From Paenibacillus xylanexedens (GTDB taxonomy: Bacteria > Bacillota > Bacilli > Paenibacillales > Paenibacillaceae), in contig NZ_JAGIKV010000010.1 of the NCBI RefSeq assembly GCF_017874615.1, positions 62,001 through 126,000 of the forward strand: a stretch of 64,000 nt of DNA, written 5' to 3'. The position numbers were made by a program, and so were the translations under genes. How positions within the stretch are numbered: the stretch's first letter is position 1; each line of letters opens with the position of its first letter. Below are positions 35,934 to 46,200 of this stretch, piece after piece. Under the pieces are notes generated by a model. It did no database searches. It saw only the letters and a list, made by a program, of their open reading frames with translations, and was not told the origin of the DNA.

Positions 35934-36782
35934 TTATAATTTCAAGAGCATTTCGTACTGGCCCACATGATATGAAAAGCCTGATTTGACCAGGAGAAAA
36001 TCTTGCATCGGTTTCAGATGAGACTCCACATTGAGGACACTGATTCTAGGCGATTCTGTGCGTTGCACCATCTCTGTCAGGATGCTGCTTGCAATACCTT
36101 TGCCCCGGTAATTTTGGTTCACTGCAAGCTGGGGAATATCACCTGTTTTTTTATCTATAATGCCATAACCAACAATGCTGTGATCCTGACGTGCTACCAC
36201 ATAGATAAAAGCCTCCGGTACAGCGTAGATGGAATCAATTGAATTTTGCCAGGAGGGCTCCACATCCCAAAATTCCTTAAACTGCTCCACATCGATTCTC
36301 TCCACACATTCCACCGTGGAGGTCGTTTGCGGTATGAATTGATCTTTTTGCAACTGGAAACATGAAAATCCCCTTTGAATTTTGAAGTTTTGTTTACTGT
36401 ACAGCTGAACTGCAGATTCGTTGGATTGGATGACTTCCAGCAAATATTGCTCTACATTTTTTTCTTTTAACAGCTTTTGAATATTCAAGAGCAGATCGCT
36501 TGTAATGCCTTGCCGTCTGCAATCTTTTACAACGCCTGTCCCAAGGTCATATGCAGTTGCCTTTCCATTCCAGCTTCGGAGTCCATTGATAACAAATCCG
36601 ACCATTCTCTCATCTTTAAAGGCTCCCATAGATATTTCGGGGTGATACCCCCTTCGTTGGAGCATCTGTTGAAACTTCCAAAAAGGCAAATCCATTTTAA
36701 CCTGGTAGTCGGAGAACGCATCCACAAACGCCTCGTGAAGTGTCTCCATGCTTATTGTGTCCAACAATTTATAACTGTACAT
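35934..36782 (-). CDS. GNAT-family N-acetyltransferase, two GNAT halves
   Basis: The product has 282 residues. The first half has a good cofactor loop (TGVVKDCRRQGITSDLLL near 84-101) and the second half has LAVNQNYRGKGIASSIL near 217-233. It is thus a tandem GNAT. It is not related in detail to the cluster GNAT at 11680. AAAGGAGAG lies before the ATG. A perfect 16-bp palindrome about 87 bases upstream could be an operator. The IS element has inserted 3 bp beyond that palindrome. The acceptor substrate is unknown. Confidence 0.9.
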   Translation of the reverse strand: MYSYKLLDTISMETLHEAFVDAFSDYQVKMDLPFWKFQQMLQRRGYHPEISMGAFKDERMVGFVINGLRSWNGKATAYDLGTGVVKDCRRQGITSDLLLNIQKLLKEKNVEQYLLEVIQSNESAVQLYSKQNFKIQRGFSCFQLQKDQFIPQTTSTVECVERIDVEQFKEFWDVEPSWQNSIDSIYAVPEAFIYVVARQDHSIVGYGIIDKKTGDIPQLAVNQNYRGKGIASSILTEMVQRTESPRISVLNVESHLKPMQDFLLVKSGFSYHVGQYEMLLKL

Positions 36783-36868
36783 TAGGGCACTCTCTCCTTT
36801 AAAAAGATGAAAACAATAATAATATAGTAGAGCTCATGATCCCTATCTTTATATACATATTCTACTAG

Positions 36869-36884
36869 ATAGTGTTAACACTAT
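36869..36884. promoter_or_regulatory. Perfect 16-bp palindrome upstream of the GNAT gene
   Basis: ATAGTGTTAACACTAT is fully symmetrical. It lies about 87 bases before the GNAT start, next to the right end of the IS element. It looks like an operator for a dimeric regulator that is not encoded beside it. Confidence 0.55.
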
Positions 36885-36887
36885 ACA

Positions 36888-37033
36888 TTGACACTCCCAC
36901 CCCTAAAGGGGCAAGATCACTAAAGTGATTGGGATTCTTAGCTAAGCTTAACGTCCTCATTTCATTTCTGCTTTGGACAGATGCTAAGATTAGGGTATGC
37001 CATTACCCCTCCTAAGACAGTGCATATAGCATC
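36888..37033 (-). ncRNA. Candidate omega RNA (right-end guide RNA) region of tnpB
   Basis: In IS605 elements the RNA that guides TnpB spans the 3' end of tnpB and the right end, with the guide taken from flanking DNA. Here the region from the tnpB stop to the TCAA end contains two compact hairpins near 36900-36925. The guide would begin at 36887 reading left. This rests on family knowledge plus the visible stem-loops. Confidence 0.5.
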
Positions 37034-38112
37034 TTAGGCTGATTGACTGTTACCGCCAATCACAGTTGCGTAGCGAATATTCATCGCCCCAACGATATCA
37101 CGATGTCTCTTGAATCCACATGGGCACGTATATCTTCTATCTTGCGCCTTGTTCTTTTTTGAACATTCTGGACAGGTTTGACTTGAATATGCAGGGTTCA
37201 CATATTCCACTTTGATCCCTGCCATGTTTGCTTTGTATTCAATGAATTGTGCCAAACGGTAGAATGACCATGTGTGTAGATTCTTTTCGTTTTTACGACT
37301 TGTTCTTGTCGTCTGCCTAATATTCGTTAGTTGCTCTAAGCGAATGACAGAAGTCTTATTTTCGACTGCGAAATTAACGATTTCACGACTGACTTTGTGG
37401 TCTTTGTCTTTCATCCATCGTTGTTCTTTATCATCTAACTTGCGAATAGCGTTCACTTTCTTTTGTTTTCCTAGTTTTTGACGAACACTACGAAACTTCC
37501 GTTTCTTGTATTTGTTTTCTCGCCCATTCCCAAAGAATCGAGCGTGATCATTATCTGTGATGGCTACGGCAGGGACTTTCAGCCCTAAATCAACGCCCAA
37601 AATCCGCATACCCGTTTTTTCAGTTATTGGCATGGTGACAGCAATTTGGGCTATCCACTTACCTGAGCTTTTCGTGACACGGAGCGTACCAAGTTTATGC
37701 TTCAAAAGGTCAACGTTTCGATGGTCCTTGTCGATGAACAATGCACGAATTTTTAAACGCTTAGATTTTCCCTCTACCATGAATGGAATGGAAATGTGCG
37801 TGAAGTCAAGAGAATAGTTTTGGTTATTCCATACGCAAATCGGTTTCTTTAGGATCGGTATGATTGCGTATTTACTTTTTTTAACTTTGGTAGAGAAGAC
37901 ACTATTCGCATCTTTAATCGCTTGATTTTTTACTGCACTTGGTAGATTAGCAGGAATGTCTTTTGTTGTCTTCTTCAACCTTTTCTTTTCTTCTACCATC
38001 TCGGCCACGAGTGTATTAACAACTCGGATATATTCATGACTACTTTGTTGCAATAGTTGGATCTGCTCTTTAGTCGGCAGCAGCTTTACCTTAACTGTTA
38101 GGGTCTGAGACA
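37034..38112 (-). CDS. tnpB: IS605-family TnpB (RNA-guided nuclease / OrfB)
   Basis: The product has 358 residues if started at CTG 38112. The frame gives LSQTLTVKVKLLPTKEQ, the usual TnpB N-terminus, and AAGGGGG lies 8 bases upstream; no ATG/GTG/TTG stands at that place. RuvC-type residues are visible: D in LGVDLGLKVPAV, E in SVIRLEQLTN and D in RHRDIVGAMN. A zinc finger (CPEC and CPCG) lies between the last two. TnpB is an RNA-guided DNA nuclease that helps the element persist. It starts 6 bases after the tnpA stop. All catalytic parts look intact. Confidence 0.92.
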
Positions 38113-38118
38113 GTTACT

Positions 38119-38517
38119 TCACCCCCTTGTCTTTTGTTGTTCAACATAACGCTTGATGGTCTCACTTGATACATTTCCAGCGGTAGAAACAAAATAGGAA
38201 CGTGTCCACAAACTGGGCAAATGCAGAAGGTGTGGAAACTCTTCTCGTAGTTTTTTTGATGTGACTCCTTTTATTTTTGCCATGATATCAGCAGGGCTTA
38301 ATGTTGGAAGTGCATTGAGAAACATATGTGTATGGTCTTTGTCGCACTCCATGGCAACAATCACAATTTTAAGCTCTGCACATACCTCATGCACCAGTTC
38401 CTTGAAGCGCTGTTCTACCTCTAATTTGAGAAATATCTTTCTTCTGTATCGTGGGCAGAACACAAAATGATAGTTCAACAAAGATACGGTTGTGTTTGTT
38501 CTTCTATATTCATTCAT
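38119..38517 (-). CDS. tnpA: IS200-family TnpA transposase (HUH Y1)
   Basis: The product has 132 residues, normal for the family. The HUH metal motif is HTHMF (in CDKDHTHMFLN) and the catalytic tyrosine is probably in ETIKRYVEQQ near the C-terminus. The enzyme cuts and joins single-stranded DNA at the element ends. It looks full length and functional, with tnpB directly downstream. Confidence 0.95.
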   Translation of the reverse strand: MNEYRRTNTTVSLLNYHFVFCPRYRRKIFLKLEVEQRFKELVHEVCAELKIVIVAMECDKDHTHMFLNALPTLSPADIMAKIKGVTSKKLREEFPHLLHLPSLWTRSYFVSTAGNVSSETIKRYVEQQKTRG

Positions 38518-38727
38518 ATCTATATTGTATCAGTTTAATAGATGAATTGAAACAAACTAAAAAAATTAAGAAGGCAGACATTTCGGATACTTGAAGCATC
38601 ACAATAGTGATACTCCGTATCCGACTTCACTTTCATCCCACATCTAAAGAATTTGGCTTTCTCGTTCGGGGATTCTGTAAGATCCGCAATATATACGTTA
38701 ATGAAATTGATTCAACTAATAACTAAA

Positions 38728-38761
38728 ATAGACCGCTCCCTGGTTAAGGAATACGGTCTAT
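38728..38761 (-). terminator. Terminator of the GH112 gene
   Basis: ATAGACCG (38728-38735) pairs with CGGTCTAT (38754-38761), followed on the minus strand by TTTTAG. It lies just beyond the GH112 stop. Confidence 0.8.
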
Positions 38762-38773
38762 CGAGTCATTATT

Positions 38774-40954
38774 CTATGGGGATACCGATTTTGTTAAACC
38801 AATTTTGGTGATTACCGTATCATACGGCTCCAATTCCACGGTCTGTTTTCCATGCTCTGTATTGATCGTCGTGAACTGAACCTGATTGCTATTATTGATC
38901 ACAACCAATATGTTGCTCTCGGGGTAGTAGGCGCACTCCGTATACAAGTTATCCGTGATGTACTTTGTTTCATGGAATTCATTGCCCGCAAATCGAATCA
39001 AATTCAGAAGTAGTCTTGTATTTTCCCAGCTGAATTCGAAGGAAGGTAAATAGATCCCTTTTCCTTTTCCAAAAGCATGTGTGGACAGTGTGATCTGACC
39101 ATCCGTTTCACTCACTACAGCTGCTGATCCATCAGTTAGATAAATGTTATCTTTCGGAAGTATGCTGGCCCCCTCAGGCACCAAACCATACTGATCATTA
39201 ACCTCATACGACCATTTTCCATGAACAACCCTTGCACCTGTATCCTCGTCCACTCCAAGCACATGCGCCATTCTAAAATAGCTGTCGTACCCATCCATTG
39301 CCGAAGGCTGGTTAATGCCAATAAAGGTACCACCCTCATACACCCATTGTGTCAATAAGTCCACAGACTTGTGGTCACTCCAGTGCTCTCCACCGCTCCA
39401 TGCTGAACCTGCAGAGCCGGCATTGATGATAACATCTACATCCTTCAATGCGCCCTGACAAATATCATCAAAATCAATAAACTGCACGTCAACAGGCAAC
39501 CCGGCTAATGCCTCATTCACATGAATCAGATCATGCATATGCGTTTCATGAAAATGACCGGACAAGGTCCACGATCTTAACTTGCCCCAGCTATGCAGCA
39601 CGGCTACCTTTGTTTTGATCTGATACGGTTTTCCCTCTTGATGCAGCTCTTTCATTTCCCTGAATTCATGGGCAATCTTTTCGATATAATCCACAAAGTC
39701 CGGGTAAGGCTCAACCAGATGCAAATATCCACCCAGTCCAATCCGGTCAATCGACTCCCGCAGCAGCGCACGCCGGATATTAATCCAATATTTCTTCGCA
39801 TCCAGGGTGGGGTCACCTCCCTCCTTGAAGGTAGGAAGTCCGCCTAAGCCAACCGGAAACAAGTAGGGATGCAACCGAATCTCATGGGTATCAGCCTTAA
39901 CGCCGGAGCACATTCTTGCCTCATAACCAGAGAACACACATTTGATCATGCCGTCGAATCCAAATTCCTCAAAGCGATCATTGTACGGCTCCATGCCCAC
40001 CCAGCTGTCATCATAGAAGACATACGCCAGCTTGTCATGCTTGTGCACAATATCAATTAATTTCTTACCGAATTCAATGACAAAATCATTGATAAATGCC
40101 ATCCAATCCAGTTTGCGCTGATCCGCAGGCATATGAGTGACCTGATATTTACCGCCATTTACAAAGTCCTCGGCGGAGAGTGAATACCCATATTTTTGAG
40201 CAAACAGATCCAGTGCTCTCGAACTTACTGTGAAATCGTATGAACCCCAATCCGAGAACAGATGGCGATTCCGCTCATCACTGCCCCAGATCCAGGCGAA
40301 GTTATAAAATAGGGACGTAAAACGTACAACCGTTGTTTCCGGGTGGCCTTGGCACCACTTTTCCATCCAATCCAGCAAATAGGTTTGGGTGTCTGTATAG
40401 ATCGGGTCAATCTGCATCAGATGCTCTTTGTCCCAATTATTCGTCGTGTGATTGTACATGGAAATCTCTTCCCATATCCGATAAACCATGAAACTCACCG
40501 TGTATTTATGCCAAGGAGCAACGCCGGTAATGACAACATTGCCAGATTCCCTTTCATAATTCCACTGTCCTCTAGGAACTTCTTCCCCAGTCGTTCGGTC
40601 GTACACCTGCCAATACTTAAACGCTTCTTTGGAATCATTCACCCTGAATTGTTCAGCAAAGAAGTCCTCCATCAGATAGATGGATACATAATCTTGTACA
40701 GCGACCTTTGGATTCGTTATTAGAAAACATTGCTGCAGCTTATCCAGATTACGGGATGCCCACTCATTATGATCCCGAATAATGCAAATGGTTGAATAGA
40801 TGCCGTATCCGGCATTAATAATCTCATCGGACAACTTTGTACCGTCACTGTCACGGATCACATCCGCACCCCAGCGATCGGCAAGTTCCAGCGTCAGTGC
40901 TTCATAACCGGATTCTCCCGGTAGTGTAAAGGAGCCTTTGGTTGGTTTGGACAA
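38774..40954 (-). CDS. GH112 beta-galactoside phosphorylase
   Basis: The product has 726 residues, the usual length of GH112. The family is recognised from long colinear motifs (FNFAWIWGSDERNRHLFSDW, LAYVFYDDSWVGMEPY, GYLHLVEPYPDFVDYIEKI). The catalytic acid is in the DDSW motif at D315-D316. These enzymes phosphorolyse galactosyl-beta-1,3-N-acetylhexosamine or galactosyl-beta-1,4-L-rhamnose to galactose 1-phosphate in the cytoplasm. The neighbouring GH105 gene, 13 bases upstream in the same operon, points to the galactosyl-rhamnose type (inference). No signal peptide is present. Confidence 0.93.
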   Translation of the reverse strand: MSKPTKGSFTLPGESGYEALTLELADRWGADVIRDSDGTKLSDEIINAGYGIYSTICIIRDHNEWASRNLDKLQQCFLITNPKVAVQDYVSIYLMEDFFAEQFRVNDSKEAFKYWQVYDRTTGEEVPRGQWNYERESGNVVITGVAPWHKYTVSFMVYRIWEEISMYNHTTNNWDKEHLMQIDPIYTDTQTYLLDWMEKWCQGHPETTVVRFTSLFYNFAWIWGSDERNRHLFSDWGSYDFTVSSRALDLFAQKYGYSLSAEDFVNGGKYQVTHMPADQRKLDWMAFINDFVIEFGKKLIDIVHKHDKLAYVFYDDSWVGMEPYNDRFEEFGFDGMIKCVFSGYEARMCSGVKADTHEIRLHPYLFPVGLGGLPTFKEGGDPTLDAKKYWINIRRALLRESIDRIGLGGYLHLVEPYPDFVDYIEKIAHEFREMKELHQEGKPYQIKTKVAVLHSWGKLRSWTLSGHFHETHMHDLIHVNEALAGLPVDVQFIDFDDICQGALKDVDVIINAGSAGSAWSGGEHWSDHKSVDLLTQWVYEGGTFIGINQPSAMDGYDSYFRMAHVLGVDEDTGARVVHGKWSYEVNDQYGLVPEGASILPKDNIYLTDGSAAVVSETDGQITLSTHAFGKGKGIYLPSFEFSWENTRLLLNLIRFAGNEFHETKYITDNLYTECAYYPESNILVVINNSNQVQFTTINTEHGKQTVELEPYDTVITKIGLTKSVSP

Positions 40955-40967
40955 TGTGGTTCCCTCC

Positions 40968-41987
40968 CTATCTCAACATATCGGACAGAAAAGCGAGTGC
41001 CAGGCCCTGACCCCAGCCCTGAATCCAGTCTTTTGGAATATTACGATAGCCATCCCGATCCTTCATCACCGCGGTACCTCCAGATACACCTAGCACGCGT
41101 CCATCTTCGCTAATGTTGTTCAGGATGCCTTCCAGTGCCTTTTGCACGTATTTGGTATGTAGTGGATTGCCGTTATTGATCATCGCTGCTGCAATACCCG
41201 CGGAAGCGGACACCTCTTCATACGATTCTTCGTCATCCAGAACCGTACGCCACAAGCCGTTCTCGGTCTGTACCAGCTTGAGAGCCGCCAATTGATCACG
41301 AAGGGCACACTCTACATCCATACATTGCGGATACAAGTACCAGTCGTTCAATTGAGGTTTCACCTGAGACATCGTATAGGCTCCCCAAGCATTCGCTCTG
41401 CCCCAGTAAAATCCGGACATGTGGTCCTTGTTGATATTGTTATAACCGTGATACCACAGACTGCTGGTCGGATCTTGAAGATATTTGATATGCCAGTAAT
41501 ACTGATTCAGCGCATCCTGAATCATGGCCTCATCTTTTAATTTGCTACCTACGCGGAGCAGGAAAAATGCCGCCATAAACAAGGTGTCCGCCCAAGCCTG
41601 TTCCGGAAAATCATTGGAAACGGATACCGTATGCTGAAGCACATTGTCTCCAAAGCGAAGTGCATGGTTCTGGAGATAATCGACCTTGCTGAGGACAATA
41701 TCCCAATATTTCTGATCTCCGGTTTCTTCATATAAAGTGATGAGCACATGACCCATAGCACATGTATTTACCGTCCAACTTGGCAGGCCTAGCTCGATAT
41801 ATTCGTCTGCCCATTTCACCAGCCTGTCCAGAATCTCTTGGTTGCCTGTCGTTTGATAGGCTCTGGATACACCATAATAAGCCACTCCACCGGGCCAATC
41901 CCATGTCAGATCCATATCCAGTGTTTTCTTGGTAACGTTCTCGATTACGTGTAGAATCTGATCCCTGTCATATTTCACTTGAAGCAT
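40968..41987 (-). CDS. GH105 unsaturated rhamnogalacturonyl hydrolase, YteR/YesR-like
   Basis: The product has 339 residues from the ATG at 41987, which has GAGGGG 8 bases upstream; the frame runs on to 42047 without a site. The fold is an alpha6/alpha6 barrel. The catalytic motif WADTLFMA places the general acid at D134, as in YteR. It removes the unsaturated uronic acid from rhamnogalacturonan lyase products in the cytoplasm. A cre-like site lies upstream, and an AraC regulator is divergent. It is the first gene of the operon with GH112. Confidence 0.93.
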   Translation of the reverse strand: MLQVKYDRDQILHVIENVTKKTLDMDLTWDWPGGVAYYGVSRAYQTTGNQEILDRLVKWADEYIELGLPSWTVNTCAMGHVLITLYEETGDQKYWDIVLSKVDYLQNHALRFGDNVLQHTVSVSNDFPEQAWADTLFMAAFFLLRVGSKLKDEAMIQDALNQYYWHIKYLQDPTSSLWYHGYNNINKDHMSGFYWGRANAWGAYTMSQVKPQLNDWYLYPQCMDVECALRDQLAALKLVQTENGLWRTVLDDEESYEEVSASAGIAAAMINNGNPLHTKYVQKALEGILNNISEDGRVLGVSGGTAVMKDRDGYRNIPKDWIQGWGQGLALAFLSDMLR

Positions 41988-42050
41988 TGTTATTCCCCTC
42001 TCCCTGCGCACACGCCCCCAAGTGCGCCCTGAGAGGTGTCCGTCCATTTT

Positions 42051-42064
42051 TGTAAACGCTTTAC
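42051..42064. promoter_or_regulatory. cre-like site in the GH105/AraC intergenic region
   Basis: TGTAAACGCTTTAC matches the cre consensus with perfect 5-bp arms (GTAAA/TTTAC). It lies about 65 bases before the GH105 start and would give glucose repression through CcpA. Confidence 0.6.
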
Positions 42065-42158
42065 TTATTCCATTGTACGCAGTAAAATAGTCTCAATCTA
42101 AGCATATTCATAACAAAACTGCGCAATTTCAATCATTTATACATAGGAGTCCTCGAAA

Positions 42159-43106
42159 ATGCCCAAACCGAAGAAACCTGTCATTGAATATCGTCACTAC
42201 AGCCTGCCCATTGATTTCCCTGTCCTGTTACTCAGTGGAGACCGCTGGAGAATATCCGATATCAAGAGTGAGCATCTTCATTTCCATAACCACATGGAGA
42301 TTGGCATCTGTTATTCAGATGGAGGCATCATGGAGATTAAGGGGGAATCTGTGCCTTTTCGGGCAGGCGACATCACGTTCATTCCCCGATATCTTCCGCA
42401 TACCACATACAGTTCACCTAATAACGCCAGCCTGTGGGCTTATATCTTTTTTTCACCGGAAGAACTCTTCCGTCATTCGCTCAAAACAGCACAAACTCAC
42501 ATTGAACCGAATCTATGGGCGATTCAGGGAACCAATTGCATTCTTAATAAGGAACAGCATCCCAAAATTCATATGCTCGCAACTTCAATCGTTGAAGAAA
42601 TGAAGCAGCAGTCTCCCTATTATCGGGAGAGCGCGTACGGCTTGTTGATGTCTCTATATATCGAACTGCTTCGAATTCATGCGAGCAGCGAACGCTTGTC
42701 ATCTCAGGATCAGGAACGGGAACGAGACCTCCAAGGTGACTTGGTCATCTCACCCGTGCTGGAGTTTATCACCAAAAACTATATGATGCCTGTGACCATC
42801 GATTACCTCGCTGAACTTTGTCATCTGAGTACAACGCATTTTCGCCGCAAGTTCCATGAAATTATGGGAACCACGCCGCTTGATTTTCTGAACAGTACCC
42901 GGATTGAAGAGGCATGCAAACGATTAAAAAGCACCGAGGCCTCCATTCTATCCATCTCTGAGCAAGTTGGCTTCCGCTCCATCTCCAGCTTTAACCGCTG
43001 CTTCGCCAAACTGATGGGAGAATCCCCCAAAGCCTGGCGCAAAGGGGCTCATACAGAAGCACAGTCTGCAAAAGCGTCGATATTGGAATTCACGGGGTGG
43101 GTATGA
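42159..43106 (+). CDS. AraC-family regulator with cupin sensor domain
   Basis: The product has 315 residues. An N-terminal cupin-type domain (about 30-170) has HFHNHMEIG and the late motif FIPRYLPHTTYSS. The C-terminal double helix-turn-helix (about 200-300) has VTIDYLAELCHLSTTHFRRKF and VGFRSISSFNRCFAKLMGESP. Such proteins sense sugars and control adjacent catabolic genes, here most likely the divergent GH105-GH112 operon. The last residues are a tail with no helix-turn-helix. Confidence 0.92.
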   Translation: MPKPKKPVIEYRHYSLPIDFPVLLLSGDRWRISDIKSEHLHFHNHMEIGICYSDGGIMEIKGESVPFRAGDITFIPRYLPHTTYSSPNNASLWAYIFFSPEELFRHSLKTAQTHIEPNLWAIQGTNCILNKEQHPKIHMLATSIVEEMKQQSPYYRESAYGLLMSLYIELLRIHASSERLSSQDQERERDLQGDLVISPVLEFITKNYMMPVTIDYLAELCHLSTTHFRRKFHEIMGTTPLDFLNSTRIEEACKRLKSTEASILSISEQVGFRSISSFNRCFAKLMGESPKAWRKGAHTEAQSAKASILEFTGWV

Positions 43107-43226
43107 AGGAATTTGTCGAAATATGATTGCGCCCCCTAGAGATATTCGCTACAATGCCGATAGAATACAAGAGATTTTGTCCGAAGCTACCAAAGGATTG
43201 AACAATCTCTAAAGGAGCAGCATTTC

Positions 43227-46200
43227 GTGTTATTAAAAATTTCAGGCGTTGTCCTGACTGTTGTACTTGCCATTACCGTACTGCTGCTGTCAACGATCAG
43301 AGAACCACAATCTGCTGCGCTTCATGCCCGTCAAGGTGTTCTGGACCTCTCGGCCTGGAACCCTGAACAAGACGAGCGGATCAAGCTGGACGGGGAGTGG
43401 GAATTTTACTGGGAGCGATTGCTTCCTGACGAATCTGCAACATCGAATCAGGCTGGTCCAACGAAAGCACCCGACACTTATGCAACCGTTCCCGGCTCCT
43501 GGAATCGACTTAAAGTGGATGGTGAACGACTGCCTACCCACGGCTTCGCCACGTATCGACTAGTGCTGCGTAATGCACCTGTTGAGGGAACGCTGGCGAT
43601 CAAAAAAATGAACATTCGTTTTGCTAGCGAAATCTACATCAATGGCAACAAGCTGCTGGAAGACGGGCATGCCGTGGCAAAATCTGCAGGTTACCGACCT
43701 GGAAACTCCCCCCAGATTGTTTTTTTCCCCTATCATGGCGGTGACATTGAGATTTTGATCCGGGTGGCTAATTACGATTACACGGACTCTGGCATTCCGG
43801 GTCCACTCTTTTTCGGTGAACAAGCAGCTATGCTGAAAAAACATCAAGCCAGCACAGCTATCGAATTCGGCACGCTGGCAGTCCTGGGTACCATTTCGAT
43901 CATATTCCTCATCAGTTACCTGGGGTCTGCACTCTACCGAAACAGGGACGATTCCCTGCTGCTGATTGGTCTAATCTGTCTGCTGTATGCACTTTATAAC
44001 GGCATGGTCAGCGAACGTGTGTTATCCATGGTGGGCACGGAAATCTCCTTTAGCACGCTCTATAAATTAAAAGATTTCTGCTCTGTCGCATGTCTGGGTC
44101 TGTTAACCTTTTACTTCTACCGATTCAAAACAGGCATCCTGTCCGGTTTGCTCACGACGGTGATCCTGATCATCTTCGGAGCTTACTTATGCATGGTCGC
44201 GCTCCTGCCTATTTCTGTCTATGGGGTTGTTGCACCTTACGTCGTCGTTATGTACACGTTGCTGCTGCTCTGGTTACTGTATCAATGTGCATCACAGTTT
44301 CTAACCAGCGAGAAGGGCGATCGATTGTCTACTTTCTTGTGGTATGCGTCTCTCTTAAGCATCGTGCTGTACTGTCTGGACATTAATCTCTTCTCGATCT
44401 CGCTCAAGGAAAATATGAACATCGGGCAGGCTTCCATTGTCCTGTTCAGCATCCTGATGCTGTTTCTGGCGGTGCTTCGGTTCTTCGAGGCCTATCGTAC
44501 GGTCCGCACCCTCAAAGATCAGTTGCTCTTGCTAGACAAGGTGAAGGACGACTTCCTGTCCAATACCTCGCACGAGCTCAAAACACCGCTGAACGCGATT
44601 GTAAATATCAGTGAAAGCCTGCTCAAAGGCGCCGAGGGCCCGCTTACCGACGAACAGGCGCACAATCTGGCGATCGTGACAGGAAGCGGCCGACGATTAA
44701 CCTATTTGGTGGATGAATTGCTGGATTATTCGAAAATGAAACATGGCGACATCCCGCTCCAGCGGTCTTCGACCGATCTGTACTCGTTTGTCGAATCGGT
44801 TATGCGTATGCACTCCTTCCTGCTTGGTACAAAAAAGGTGGAGCTTATCAACCGCATCCCGGCGTATTTCCCGCCGATCTATGCAGACGGCAACCGACTG
44901 ATTCAGATTTTGCATAATCTGATCGGCAATGCCGTTAAGTTCACGGAACGTGGCACGGTAAGCATCAAAGCTACGGTTGTGCAAGGCAAAGCGGAAATAC
45001 GCATTGTGGATACCGGCCGTGGTATCGGTACGGACAAGCTGGAACATATCTTCCTGCCGTTCGAGCAGGAAGCGGATACGGGGCCAGTCGTTGCTGGAGG
45101 CACCGGTCTAGGACTAAGCATTACACGCAAGCTGGTCGAGCTGCATGGCGGAACCATTCATGCGGAATCAGCACCCGGCATGGGTGCTACGTTCATCCTG
45201 AACTTTCCGCTGGCGGATGGCAAAGGTGAGAAACGTTCCAACGTCATGCCGCTTACCATCGCTCCTACAGGTCCTGGTAATCGGCTACTCCGGTTCGAAG
45301 AACCAACGATTGTACAAGGGAATAAAGACGAATGGATCATCGTTGTGGATGACGACTCGGCTAATTTGCAGACAATAGTGAATCTCTTGAAGTTGGAAGG
45401 ATACAGTTACGCAGTCACTTCACGCTCCCCTTCCGTACTGGAGCTGCTGGACAAGCTACCTGCCGTGCATCTCGTCATTGCTGATATCATGATGCCTGAC
45501 ATGTCGGGTTACGAATTGCTGGAACGAATCAGGGAGCGCTTCTCTCCTTCCGAATTGCCTGTACTCATGTTGACGGCGAGTAATAAAGCTAATCAATTGA
45601 AGCTGGCCTTGGAGAAAGGTGCCAATGATTTTGTATCCAAACCGTTCGAATCAGAGGAACTGCTGGCACGGATCGGCGGTTTGACTCGGATGAAAACATC
45701 CGTGCAAGCTGCGCGAGATGCCGAGATATCCTTTTTACGGTCACAGATGAACCCGCACTTTCTATATAACGCCCTGAACGCCATTGCCGAATTGTGCGTG
45801 GATGCGCCGAATCGGGCAGAACAATTGATTTTGCAATTATCGAGTTACTTACGGCGGAGTGTGCACTTTAAACATCTGGACTCAAAAACTAGCCTGATGA
45901 ACGAACTGGAGATGATCGAGGCATACGTAGCCATAGAGCAAGCCCGTTTTGGCTCAAGGTTGGAGGTCATTATCGATGTGGATGCGGATGTGAACCGAAA
46001 CATGGACATTCCACCGCTCACGTTACAGCCCCTGATTGAAAACGCGATTCGGCATGGCCTGATGTCCAGCATTCGCGGTGGTCGGGTCATGTTGTCTATC
46101 CGCAATCTGAATGATACTGAAACACGGTTCACCATCGAGGACAACGGAATCGGCATAACCAAGCAACGGATGGACGAGATTCGGCAATCCACGGACGGCA

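Larger units (their letters stand above)
36888..38570 (-). mobile_element. IS200/IS605-family element (tnpA + tnpB)
   Basis: Two transposase genes in the classical order lie on the minus strand. The right end beyond tnpB has the hairpin-rich sequence typical of the family (CACTTTAGTG and CCCCTTTAGGGG stems) and ends in GGGAGTGTCAA. TCAA at 36888-36891 fits the right cleavage site used by IS608-like elements. The left end is not resolved; I place it loosely at 38570. No target duplication is expected for this family. Confidence 0.8.

Noticed and set aside
38586-38633. Hairpin CGGATAC...GTATCCG as the left end of the IS element
   Set aside because: The stem is clear, but I found no convincing left cleavage motif beside it; it may belong to the neighbouring intergenic region.
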